Of a stretch of DNA of 64,000 bases, positions 1-10,386 are shown piece after piece. Source of the DNA: Escallonia rubra. Its lineage: Eukaryota > Streptophyta > Magnoliopsida > Escalloniales > Escalloniaceae. Made by a program: the position numbers and the translations under genes. The number at the start of each line of letters is the position of its first letter. Positions within the stretch are counted from its first letter, which is position 1. Where the stretch lies: the NCBI GenBank assembly GCA_033065855.1, contig JAVXUO010001211.1, positions 372,001-436,000 on the forward strand. Direction: 5' to 3'. The notes under the pieces were generated by a model. That model saw only the letters and a list, made by a program, of their open reading frames with translations. It was not told where the DNA came from and searched no databases.

Positions 1-1
1 G

Positions 2-550
2 GACTTTTGCGGAGAGCTAGATGAGTTTGTTGAGCTAACATATCTGGGTTCCCAAAACCGCTTAGTAATGTTCAAGTATACCTGATTTGATATTACATGC
101 AGTAGAGGAATGCGTTTTACCTCGCAAGGGATTGCAGATGTCAATATTAAGTTAAGACTTGAATCAGACGAACAATTTGTGTTTGCTAGTCAAGCTGCAC
201 AAGTCTGTTACGCGGAGGGCGTCGTCAATCCCAAATCTCATTGGTATACAGTTATCAAGTCCAAGAAATTGCCCGTGACATATGACAGTGAGCTAGACAC
301 CTTTCAAGCCAACCAACCATCTGTCTTGGTACATGTTGAAGTCAACAACGAGGAGGACGATCTTCCTCTTCGACCAACACTTCATCTAGGAAAAGAAGTT
401 ATGGATGATGAAGAGGAAGATGTAGAAAGTGTTGGAGATGATGTAACTGAGTCTAGTGATGAAGAGGATGAATTAGAAGATGAAGAGGACGACGAGTCCC
501 ACGAAGAAGAGGACGACGAGTCTAGTGATGAAGATGATGATTATTCCTAA
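2..550 (+). pseudogene. TNP2-type CACTA transposase, C-terminal DUF4216 region
   Basis: Reading in the frame that begins at base 2 gives the C-terminal DUF4216 part of a TNP2-like transposase: a segment with DFCGELDEFVEL and LVMFKYT, then FDITCSRGMRF, ESDEQFVFASQAAQVCY and HWYTVIKSK. The order and spacing match that domain. A TGA stop at 83-85 interrupts it, so only the part from the ATG at 110 is open. The product ends in a very acidic tail (about 45 residues, mostly D, E and S), common at the end of these transposases. The upstream catalytic part is outside the window. The stop may mark decay, or an intron junction I cannot resolve from this fragment. Confidence 0.75.
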
Positions 551-719
551 ACTAAAAATGATTGACTTGTAATGTTGTAACATGTTCTAAAAAAATGTAG
601 TAACATTTTAGACCTTGGTTCATATTAATGTGTTTTTGCACCTCCGTTCATATATATAGTGTCCATGATGATTTCTGCCAAATTATTATTTTTAATGTGT
701 TAATGTCTTCGCAATTTAT

Positions 720-2341
720 CTATACAAAGTCAGATATAGATAGGATACGGGCTACTCGTGGCCGGGATGGACGCCGAGTTGCTTCCTCCCCGGTGGGTCC
801 CACCTCGTCATCGCCCACTGATGACAAGGCACAGAGTGCTCGCGTACAGCAGACGGGGCCCCAGCTCCAGATCCAGCCCCAGCCCCAGTCGTCGCCCTAG
901 TCCGACGTCAATTCCTCCTACACACGGGTTGATTCTCCTTATTCTGTGGGTTCTACCTCAGGTATAGTAGATAACAGTGTCTAGTCAATTTTCGGTAGCC
1001 TTATATTTAAATTATGTTTGAACTGTATTAATGTCGGTGTTTTGTAGGATCTCAACGAGGCCGTGGCCCGACACGCAGGGCACGCATCGACTCCCAACGT
1101 AAAGAGAGAGCTACGCTTACCTAGGAGGGCCAGTAAGTAAAAAAAAATCAATCATGCCTTGTATATACAAATTTTCGGGGTGTTAATTTATATTTGAACT
1201 GTATTAATTTATCTATTTACTTCTTTGGCAGGATCCTGGAGAATTAGGCAATGACGAAGATCGGCGTTCTTGTGAAGGGCCGATTCTTTGAGCCACGCCT
1301 GTACTGGAACGACTGGGATGCCGATACGAGAGAGTCCCTATGGGAAGAGTGGCTGGTACGGTGAACTATTTTTTTATGCGATAGTATTTGTTTAATTAGA
1401 ATTTAGTATTCAAATTAATTTGTGTTATTGGATGCCTTGCAGGAGGGGTTCACATATGACTCGCCTGATCAGGAGGTGCTGGGGCGGCAGGCCTTTTTTG
1501 CTTACATCGGCAAGAATTACCGCCGATGGCTCCACGACGCCCGGGACCGAGCGAAGAAGATGCTGCCCGAGGGTGCCCCGATGTCGGAGATGACGAGATA
1601 TCCCCCACATTGGATATCTCCGACTGTATGGGGGCAGATGATAGATCGGTGGGTTGTGGATTGAGGCTGGGACGTCAAGAGTAAGAACGGGGTCGAGAAC
1701 AGACAAAACAGAGATCCGACGAACAGGGGGGGGGGGGGTCGGTGGCACACAACGTCATCCGACACATGAATGCGGTCGAGCACTCGGACCTGGAGGAGGA
1801 TGAGATTATAGCTCTAACGTATAGTCAAACGCACGTGCGGAAGAAGGACATGGACGAGGCGGGCGACTATGTTTCAGATATTGCCCGGTGGATCGATGTA
1901 AGTTCGAGTCAATTTGTTTAATTTGTTAATACTTTGTCTTTTTATTCAATGTTTGTTGCGTTAATTAATGCCCTAACATATCTTTAAATCACTGTTCTGG
2001 CAGGCCTCGTATGAACATCTTAGGGGGTCCGAGCAGCAGTTCGGAGAGCCATTAACATCCACTAGTACGGGTGCGAGTACTGGGGGGTGGAAGCGATGGC
2101 TGGATACACCAAAGGTCGTCAACCGGCCGACAGGCTGCATACTCGGCCTGCCTAGCACGACTGCACTTGCCGTGACAAGAGCGTCCCCACCCCCCGCTGC
2201 CCCTCCATAGACATCGGCTCCTCCGCATCCGTTGGTCGAGGAAGAGATCCAGCGCATTACTACGGTGGTGTTGAGGATGATCAGGGAGCAGAATCAGCAG
2301 AGCACCTCTGCTGGACATGTCGAGCCGGCCCCGGATCAGTA
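720..2341 (+). pseudogene. Second CACTA gene, Transposase_24 (PF03004)-like, broken
   Basis: This is the second gene of the CACTA element, expected to encode the DNA-binding accessory protein. Coding-like blocks are separated by short AT-rich introns: a proline/serine-rich start near 750-960, a block with YRRWLHDARDRAKKML and YPPHWISPTVWGQMIDRW at about 1440-1661, a block with HTYSQ-like residues (ALTYSQTHVRKKDMDEAG) at about 1770-1900, and a C-terminal block at 2004-2341. The central block followed by KSKNGVENRQNRDP recalls PF03004. A TGA at 1662-1664, a run of G near 1728-1738 that shifts the frame, and a TAG at 2208-2210 suggest decay. Exact exon ends are not reliable. Confidence 0.55.
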
Positions 2342-2627
2342 GGATCCAGATCCGAGACTCAGCAACCCGTGATGAGCCCCTTCTCGTGCCCGGTCCCAGC
2401 TTATCCCCCCGCCCAGTCCCAGCTTGCATCCCCCCACCCGACTTGTACTCTTCTCCCCTCCCCTAACTGGCTGTATCCGGTTCCCGGCTTGTACATTTTA
2501 TTTTTTATTATAATAAACATTTTTTTAAGTTGATTATATATAGTTGTTTGTGTCTTGGGGATTGTCCGTTGTTGTTGATGATTGAATTTTTTATTACAGG
2601 TTTGAGCATTAGAAAAATAAAAACAAA

Positions 2628-3016
2628 ATGGACTTTTAGCGACGGATTAATTATGTCGCTAAAAGTGTACTTAATTCTAAGATTTTAACGACGGAATAAT
2701 CCGTCGTTAAAATTTTCATTTAGCGACGGAATATCCCGTCGCTAAATAGTTACATATTAAATTAATTTCACAAAAAAAGAAAAAAAATACGTAAAATAGA
2801 ATTAGCGACGAAAATTCCGTCACTAATTTATAAAGAAATCTGTAGCTGAAAGTTCAATATTAGACGACATATTTTTAAATTCCGTCATTTTTAGTCACGC
2901 TCTTTTATATGAGGGACTTTTAGCGACGGTAATTACATCGCTAAAAGTTTTAGAGACGGAATTGAGGCTTTTAGCGACGGATTTCCCCGTCGCCAAAAGC
3001 CTTATTCCTTGTAGTG
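2628..3016. repeat. CACTA subterminal inverted motifs and 3' terminus
   Basis: The last 390 bp repeat the motif TTTTAGCGACGGA and its complement in facing pairs, forming several short hairpins. One example is TTTTAACGACGGA and TCCGTCGTTAAAA around 2682-2712; others lie near 2720-2747, 2920-2949 and 2968-3001. In CACTA elements such arrays are the binding sites of the accessory transposase protein. The block ends with the terminal CTTGTAGTG. Confidence 0.8.
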
Positions 3017-3090
3017 GAATATCTTGATTGCAATTAGTTACAAATGAAGTTCAAGACTTTATATATATTAGGCAAAAATTTGTTCTTAAG

Positions 3091-3311
3091 TAACAAAATG
3101 AAGAATTGTATTTATTTGTGTGTCTTTACAGAATGGCAAAATACCTTTATATATAGCATACCAATCAATGTAGATCCTAAATCAAGCTGATTTAGATCCA
3201 AGAATCAAGCTAATCTAGATCCAAGAATCATGTTAATTTAGATCCTAAAATCAAGCTAAAATCTCACTAAAAGTCAACTATTTGTTTCCACGAATATGAT
3301 ATTCTCATTTA
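3091..3311 (-). repeat. 3' LTR of the short copia element
   Basis: On the minus strand this LTR begins TAAATGAGAATATC and ends TTTTGTTA. It aligns along its length with the copy at 4269-4469 but carries an extra repeat of the ATCCAAGAATCA type in its middle, which accounts for its extra length. The purine tract GGAGGAG lies immediately upstream in element orientation. Confidence 0.8.
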
Positions 3312-3356
3312 CTCCTCCTCAAGTTGAAGCATGGATATTTGAAATATCCAACTTGC

Positions 3357-4240
3357 TCAGCAATATGTGGAAGCGTTCCTGATCAAGTACCTAGGTGAAA
3401 ATGTCTGCAAGCTGATACTGAGAGAAATTAGTCGAGGTAATAAAGTTTTGGATTGAGTATGGTGCCGAACAAAATGACAGTATATTTCAATGTGCTTTGT
3501 GCGCCCGTGGAACGCTGGGTTGGCCACAATGTGTAATGTGGCCGGATTGGCACAAAATAAAGAATCTGAATTTGGATAAGAGACCCTTAAATCAGAGATG
3601 AGTCGAAGAAGCCAAATAATCTCACTTGCGGCGATGGCCATTGCCCTGTATTCTGCCTCAACGGTGGAACGCGAGACTATGGATTGTTTCTTTGAGCGTC
3701 AGGAAATGGGTGAAGATCCCAAAAACACGATATACCCAGTGGTAGATCTGCGAGTTGTTGGGCAGCCAACCCAATCGGCATTGCAATAAGCGCGCATGGA
3801 TAGAGAACTGTTGGAGGAGAGCAAAATACCTTGACCGGACAAAATTTTGAGGTAGCGAAGAACGCGTATGGCAGCATCATAATGTGGTCGTCTTGGCTTG
3901 TGTATGAACTGACTTAGGATGTGCATTGCATAACTTATGTCTAGACGAATGATCGTGAGGTAGAGTAATCTGCCAATGAGACGTCTAGATTGTCCTGGAT
4001 CATCACACAGGTCTCCTGAACAAAAATCAAGTTGATGTTGTTTAGTCATGGGTGAGGAAGATGGCTTGTAACCTGTTAGACCACATTCTGTTAAAATATC
4101 AATAACATATTTGCGTTGGCTCAACGCGATGCCATCAGAAGAACGTGCCACCTCAATACCGAGAAGTACTTGAATTTACCGAGATCCTTAATATGGAACT
4201 TAATTTTCAAGTAGTGTTTTAACCAAGAATCGAATCCGGG
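3357..4240 (-). pseudogene. Copia polyprotein remnant: end of RT plus RNase H
   Basis: Read on the minus strand, the frame starts with IKDLGKFKYF, then (after a frameshift near 4166) LGIEVARSSDGIALSQRKYV, LTGYKPSSSPM, RRLIGRLLYLTIIRLDISY and YCNADWVGCPTTRRSTTGYI, the end of copia reverse transcriptase running into RNase H. The D of CNADWVGC and the later STVEAEYRAMA-type segment (near 3641-3670) belong to the RNase H fold. A second frameshift near 3690 and further damage lead to the HIEIYCHFVR end at about 3480. It cannot make a working protein. Confidence 0.8.
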
Positions 4241-4256
4241 ACCTTACTAAATTAGA

Positions 4257-4268
4257 GCTCTGATACCA
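4257..4268 (-). other. Retrotransposon primer-binding site (tRNA-iMet)
   Basis: The minus-strand sequence TGGTATCAGAGC directly abuts the LTR at 4269. It is complementary to the 3' end of initiator tRNA-Met, the usual primer of plant copia elements. Confidence 0.85.
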
Positions 4269-4469
4269 TAACGAAATGAAGAATTGCATTGATTTGTGTG
4301 TCTTTACATAATGGCAAAGCATGCCTTTATATACAACACAACAATCAATTTAGACCCTAAAATCAAGCTAATTTAGATCCAAGAATCAAGCTAATTTAAA
4401 TCCTAAAATCAAGCTAAAATCTCACTGAAAGTCAACTATTTGTTTCCATGAATATGAGATTCTCCTTTA
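4269..4469 (-). repeat. 5' LTR of the short copia element
   Basis: This is the partner of the LTR at 3091-3311, ending TTTCGTTA on the minus strand next to the primer site. It lacks one internal repeat unit present in the other LTR. The outer flank ttaag (4470-4474) equals the flank at 3086-3090. Confidence 0.8.
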
Positions 4470-4474
4470 TTAAG

Positions 4475-7400
4475 CATCCTTAATGAAGAGTCACATCTTA
4501 TAAATCATATGACTATTATAGCCTTGAAAAAACCCATAAAAAAATTCAAAATTTTGAAGCTTTAAAAGCTTATAAACCGTCGGATAAGTACCGGTATGGG
4601 GAAGTGGCGCTGATCCAATGGTCACAGACCAACGAATTGCACTGGTAGGTGCCACTGATCCCCTTTAGATGTCGTCGATCTGAACATTATATTTCAATTG
4701 GGCATATTTTACATAGGACATTTTTTGACTTGATCATTGAACCGGTGCTGATCCTATAATCACATGTATTCAAGATTTAAATTATTTCCCTTTTTATTTT
4801 TTTCTTTCTTTTTCTTTTTATCTAATATCTGCAATATATATAGACTTAAGGACAATATATGCAATTAACATAAAGATACATTATTACAAGAAATACATGG
4901 AGCATATATTGTGACAATATATACAACACATTGCAGCAAAATAGGTGTCAAGTGTCAATTTTACTATAACATTTCTTTTTTCTTATTGTGGGGTTTACAG
5001 GATTTGAGAATAAACTTTGGTTGCAACCGAGCTATAACCTCTCATATAGTGATGATTAATGGTTGTTAAAGACAGCTAGTGACATCACTTAAGTGTTGGT
5101 AACCATCTCTTGTGATCATTAGTCTCGCTATTCGGAGGGGATTGTAGCATCTTTCGACATCCTTGGTTGCACGATTTCTTTCTTTCTTTCCATATTATCG
5201 TTGTCTCCGTGTTATTTGATGGAATTTACATGATTGTCTTTTGTAGGATCGATGGTACAAAAATTATTTTGCAACTTCCTCCAACACTTCTTTTCAACGA
5301 CCAAAATATATTGGTGCAAATTTTAGTGGCAGTTTTGGCAACACATCAACGGCAATTCAAGATTAGCAACAAACCTTTATCACTAAAAGCCTTGTCTGAA
5401 GTGCCACCAATGAGCTTAGCTAGACTTTTTTTTGTCACTCAAAGGGGCGCTATGTGCTCCAACCAGATAAGGGCAAAATTTTGTCCCAGTGATAATACAC
5501 TAGAGAAATGAAAAATTTATCAAACTTTAAGGAGACATGCCCACCAATTCAGATGCTACGACATTACACTAAATCCGAAACTGATGCAAATTAAAAAGTG
5601 CATTCAGAAATGTCTTATTTCCTAAAAAACCAATGCCTCAACATCACCTCTCACCTAAGAAGATTGTGTCCATCTAACATGACCATAAGTTACCACATTT
5701 TCGTGGCCTCTACTCGTTGTCCTTGCAAGATCAGAATACTCCGCTTTCCCATCTTGGCTTTAGCCCTAGCTTGGAAACCAATGACCCGAAGTTCAACAAG
5801 GCTGTCCGGGCAGATTATTTGCTGAAAAGATTTTGGGCTGCAATTCAAGTGTAAGAAGAGCTTACCGTCGTTTTATGTAATGATAATTAATAATCGTTTA
5901 ATATTATTAACTCTATTTTTGTAAAATCTTTAGCGGCAATTCTTAGCACTTAGGTCACAAATTTAAAAGCCAATAAACGCATTTAAAGATCATTCGTCGC
6001 TACAACTCGACTTGCAGTCAAAGTTTTTCCTTATTATATTATGTATATAGAGGTTCAAGTTTCCATATAAGCCGGTAGGAGCAAAACAAAAAGACTTTGC
6101 CTTAACACAAAACTTCGTGTATGGTGTTCAAGTAAATTTCTATTTCTTAAAATTTTTGAAGTAATAGTTTTAAATGTTTCGAATTTTTTAAAGTGATTAG
6201 ATCAATTTAAAGGACAAACCAAAAGAAAAAAAAAGGATCTCTTTCAGAAGGACAGGTGGAATGAGACATTAACCTAATGAAATCATCAACTTGAGCAGGA
6301 GATACGTCCGCCCATGAAGATGCTACATTACCAATATTAAATATCTTAATCGACGCAATTAAGAAAGTACATGTTATTAGAACATACTTTGATCTTTAAT
6401 TAACTTATTTAAGGCCTCAACGTCTTCTCTCAAGCAAGTAGATCTCTGAGTATCTGAACATATATATGTTAAGCATGATTATCTTTGAGGACCACAATAA
6501 CACGTCATGGATCATGACGATTACTTCTAATTAAATGCTCAAGCTCAAGATCAAATAGCTTATGTCAAATTACTTAATCGCAATCGTAATTTGTGAGGGG
6601 CAAAGAGCAGAGTGGTCCTCGGTTGATATGTTTTTGTCTCTTTAGCAACGCGAATCTTATGAAAGCAGGTTCTCCTGCAAGAAAAACAAACCATGCGAAC
6701 CGAGTGGGGCTGGTACTTGATTAAGAGAAATGAAGGAATTAAGGTAGGGAATTTTGCTCCTCCAACGGCTTTATCAGGCACAAAAGTTTGTCGTTAAAGT
6801 GTTGCTAGAAGCATCATCAATCTGCTTTGGCGACGATTTTTCATACCCTGGGTGGAACGAAATTTGCCCTATTGATAGCCTTCCCAATCTTACTCACGAG
6901 AAATCGACTCCGATAAAGTAATAATTAAGGTATAAAAAAGTTGGATTGGAGTGGTTTTACACCTCGTATGGTGACCATCTGTTTTTTGGTTTCCGTTTTT
7001 ATGTTTTTGAAAATATGAAAATTGTCTTTTTAGAAAACTAAATTCAACTTGTTCGGAGAACGTTTCAGAATTACAAAAAAAGTACAATTGAGTTATGCAC
7101 TTCATTAGAAATATATATATAAAAAAAAACTACTCTAGTCTTTACACTTGCTACTTCTTCAAACATCTTAAAGCCTTATGTTCAGGCCAAAAACATGCCC
7201 GTAGGAAGGATTAGCCCATCATATATAAGAAATATAAAACAAAGCCAATAGATGCAGATTGCGGAAGCACACCCATTAAAAATTGTTGTGCAACAAGTCC
7301 AGGATTAATCTTGTTGCTTCACGTGAATTTCTCTGCCTACGGTAGAATCGACTATCTGCTCAAGCCAATCCGTGTTCCACTGTACCAAAGTATCCTCTTC

Positions 7401-8314
7401 TCCAACTAGTGCAAAAGCATGTATATTTTTTCTATTGATTTTTTTTCTTCTGCAGAGTATTTGCAGAACCCTTCTTTTTTTTTTTCCTTCTCTTTTTACC
7501 ATTAAGTCTCATGGTTAATTCCCTTTACGAGAGACTTGATGTACTCTCTTAACTTTGAGAGTTACAACCCATGAACTTCCCACATAGGGGTTAGGGAAGA
7601 CCAAAGGGTCTCGAGTTAGGCTCGCCATGAGCGTAACGATTCTGACCCGAATTAGCAGCACAAATCCATCACATATTTCTAACAATCGTGAGATATAACT
7701 TAATACTTACTCTCACGTGAAACGTGAGACTATATGGTTACCAAGAACATCGAGAATTTCGATCCGAATTAAGGCAATAGAGTGAGAATAAAGAGCCTCA
7801 ATCCGAGTTAAGGCATGTCGATGAGAACAGAAATAGGAAGTGAGCCTCACACTGATACCACGTTAAAGCGTCATGTTCAATCAAAAAGCATACTCAAATG
7901 AAGGATAAATCCATCATGTTCAAGAAACAGATTCACCACTTATTTCTTGAAGACGTGCAATAAATTTAACGCGGCAAGATTTGAAATGATAACCAAACAA
8001 GAAACACTGAAATGGAATGTTAGTCCCTGTGTGGAAGTAACTAATTGGAGGATCAGGTGACCAAAAAATATAAGGAAAAAAAAATGAACCTATTGGAAGT
8101 GAAATTAAATGCACCAGAACCTCGATATTTGCAATTCAATTTAGCAATTGATCCTTGGTATTTTTGCTCCCTTGAAGTGGAAAAATTGGTCTCCTCCTTT
8201 TCTTTTTATTTGTTTCACCAGATGAAATCCTTGTTAACAATACATCTACCATGCATGGCAAGACCAAATCATCCTCATGATTTGGCAGATTCACATGACT
8301 GATTTGTTGCACCT
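4475..8314. other. Intergenic stretch, no gene recognised
   Basis: I see no conserved protein, RNA gene or clear element here. The open frames are short and lack family signatures. The DNA is AT-rich with scattered poly(A)/poly(T) runs. A weak primer-site-like TGGTATCAGTG (minus, about 7850-7860) hints at an eroded retroelement leader at roughly 7500-7860, but no LTR pair could be found. Confidence 0.5.
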
Positions 8315-8745
8315 TTGATGAGAACCCATCCCATGATTCTCTCCAAATCCATCCCATGATTCTTTCCAAATTCCATGATTCTGTCCTTATTTGATTGGAA
8401 ACATATCCCATGATTCTTTCTAATTATCTCTGATATCAATGTACATGAACCCCTATATACACAATGTAAATAATGAAATATACAACACTTTCAGACTCAT
8501 CACTTGCATTTCTTTTATGGTATCAGAGCCTCCTGCCTAACGGCTCCTCTCACTGATCCATGGCAAACCTTGTCATTCTCTTCAATGCACCATCTGATCA
8601 CCTTCCAACCAAGCTCGCCATGTGGAGAGCTCGACTCTACTCGGGTCTAATTGGTCATAACCTGCTTGGCTTCATTGATGATTCACATCCACCACCTTCC
8701 CAAATAATTGCAGAATCCTTCACCTCTGCCAAACGCATCAGCTAG
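8315..8745 (+). mobile_element. Copia retrotransposon 5' end: LTR, primer site, start of gag
   Basis: A plus-strand fragment carries the end of an LTR (approximate start TGATGAGAACCC at 8315), the primer site TGGTATCAGAGCC at 8518-8530, and the start of a gag-like frame at 8560. The frame reads [16 protein letters not shown], then [22 protein letters not shown], typical of the N-terminal region of copia gag (DUF4219/UBN2 type). It stops at 8743-8745 and nothing retroviral follows, so this is a truncated copy. TATATA near 8455 may be its promoter. The left LTR edge is uncertain. Confidence 0.65.
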
Positions 8746-9163
8746 GGCAGTCATATTGATACGATTCAGCCTCACATCTCCACCGTTTCCTCGTCACAAG
8801 AAGCATGGTAATGCCTGCTAGCTTGTCCTCTTTGCAAAAAAAAATAATTTCTCGTTCACGAGTAATGTCACTCAAAGAACACCTCTTTAACAGCCCAACA
8901 CTCGATCCATTCCAGAATATCTCTAGCACATGAGCGCCGTTGCTGATGACCTTACACTAGTTGACTTGATGCTTACAGGAAGGATAAACCTCGATAGAAG
9001 TACGCTCTATTTTCATACCCGAGTTACACTTTTTAATAGGTTAAATAGAGGGGAAGTATCATGATCACCTGGACATGTACCTCAAACTTCTTAAGTTCTA
9101 ATTTCTAAGTAAAATTAGAGGCACGTTATTTCATCTTGAGTTAACTAGTCGGTTGGACACTGA

Positions 9164-9887
9164 CTCCGTCAAATTAAGTTTGTTTATTAGGGGTAAAACT
9201 ATCCATTCACTGTTCACCTTCTTCTTTCTTCTTCTTCTTCTTTTTCACACACACACACACACAAACAAAGAGTAGCTTGATACCATCAATGTGGAGTGTG
9301 CGGCCTCTAAACTAAAGAGCTATAAACTTCAAAAATTTCAAGAACCAATTTCTGGTTGCTTGCAATTCTTGGCTCTTGTGTGCAAACAAGAATCCATCTT
9401 AAGCTTCTTGGTTGTTTTTAGGTAATTATGCCACAAACCTTCTTCGTTAACCAACTTAAAGGTTGATTTAACTCACCCAAAATTCAGTCAACATGAACAT
9501 TGGATCTTTCCCCATAAAAATTGAGCTTGAACATTTGTTGAAAATTTGGTCTTTGTAGGTCATGGAGATAGAGAATGGAGAAACAAAGTCACAATGGAAG
9601 ATTATGAAATAATTGAGCAGATTGGGAGGGGTTCTTTTGGTGCAGCTTTTCTTGTTCTTTATAAAACTGAAAAGAAGAAGTAAAAAATATTCTCCACCAA
9701 TTATGGGTCATGTATAGATTTGGAACGTCTTGGTAGAGGATGGTCAGATTAGAGGTGGGGTGGGGGAGTTTTTGTGTGTGACGGAGAAGGAGGAGGGGGG
9801 GGGGGGAGAGGGAAATTGAGAAAGAGTAGCGTAAAGGACCGATATACCCCTGAATAACCTAACAGCGTCAAGCTTAATTTGACGGAG
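9164..9887. mobile_element. Probable Pack-MULE (core between inverted repeats)
   Basis: CTCCGTCAAATTAAG(T/C)TTG occurs at 9164-9182 and, inverted, at 9869-9887 with one mismatch. Similarity continues inward (GTTTATTAGGGGTA against GTTATTCAGGGGTA). The true ends probably lie further out, at about 9050 and 9980, but were not fixed and no 9-bp duplication was confirmed. The interior holds microsatellites (CTT and CA runs at 9221-9263), noncoding DNA and a kinase-gene fragment, which is the composition expected of a Mutator-like element that has captured host gene pieces. Confidence 0.45.
9594..9683 (+). pseudogene. Captured first-exon fragment of a NEK-type protein kinase
   Basis: A 29-codon frame reads MEDYEIIEQIGRGSFGAAFL, then VLYKTEKKK and a stop. 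This is the N-terminus of a NIMA-related (NEK) kinase: the start of the kinase domain with the ATP-binding glycine loop GxGxFG at residues 11-16. The lysine of VAIK type and everything after it are absent, so there is no kinase activity. The stop TAA lies where the exon would normally end at a splice site. Bases just upstream (9561-9593) resemble 5' leader sequence carried along with the exon. It sits inside the probable Pack-MULE. Confidence 0.65.
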
Positions 9888-10386
9888 AGGCCTGATTGAA
9901 ACGAATTTCAAAGTTTAGTAGTCACTTTGACACAAATTGGTATCCAGTGACCAAAGTTGAATTTGCCAAATAGTACAGTGGTCAACTGAATAGTTGACTC
10001 TTTATCTTCAAATTCAAGGCATATAAGGGCATTTAGGTAAAAAGGAAGATGCTATTCGCATCTAGCGGGTTCACTTCATTAATGTGGACGGCCACAGATA
10101 CACCGCCAAGTTATCAAAGTTGCAGGATATAAACTAAAATTTATGAATGTGGCGAGGCTAGGATCATGAGAATAAGGTGCGGGAAGTTTGATGTAAATGT
10201 AAAAAGCTCAAGTCTTAATATGGAAAAGCTTTATAAATTACAATCTTTGGATGTCTTTCTTAGGGAAAATAGAAATCACGATCAATACTTCTAAAGATAA
10301 ATGCCCAAACATAACGTGTGCAAGTAGTACATGTGGCGGTTCACCAAGCTCTTATGCATGTCCCCATATCGAAAGGCCTACGGCTA

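Larger units (their letters stand above)
1..3016 (+). mobile_element. CACTA (En/Spm) DNA transposon, 3' part
   Basis: This is the right-hand part of a CACTA-superfamily transposon; its left end lies outside the window. The right terminus reads CTTGTAGTG at 3008-3016, the reverse complement of the diagnostic CACTACAAG end. It is preceded by about 390 bp of subterminal inverted motifs. Inside are the tail of a TNP2-type transposase (2-550) and a second spliced frame of the Transposase_24 kind (about 720-2341), the usual two-gene order of plant CACTA elements. Stops inside both frames suggest the copy no longer makes its own transposase. The 3-bp TSD would be gaa at 3017-3019, which cannot be tested without the other end. 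Confidence 0.85.
3091..4469 (-). mobile_element. Internally deleted Ty1/copia retrotransposon with both LTRs
   Basis: A short (1379 bp) copia element lies on the minus strand. It has two related LTRs (3091-3311 and 4269-4469), a tRNA-Met primer site directly against the 5' LTR (4257-4268), a purine tract against the 3' LTR (3312-3322), and the 5-bp duplication ttaag on both sides (3086-3090 and 4470-4474). The interior keeps only the end of reverse transcriptase plus RNase H; gag, protease, integrase and most of RT are missing. It was either inserted in this short form with proteins from an autonomous relative, or shortened later by a clean internal deletion. The LTRs differ by roughly one base in ten plus indels, so it is old. 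Confidence 0.85.

Noticed and set aside
1425..2429. Long minus-strand frames opposite the second CACTA gene
   Set aside because: They are shadows of GC-rich coding-like DNA on the plus strand, with no recognisable domains.
7500..7870. Possible retrotransposon leader on the minus strand (TGGTATCAGTG near 7850)
   Set aside because: The primer-site match is partial and no LTR pair, purine tract or coding domain was found.
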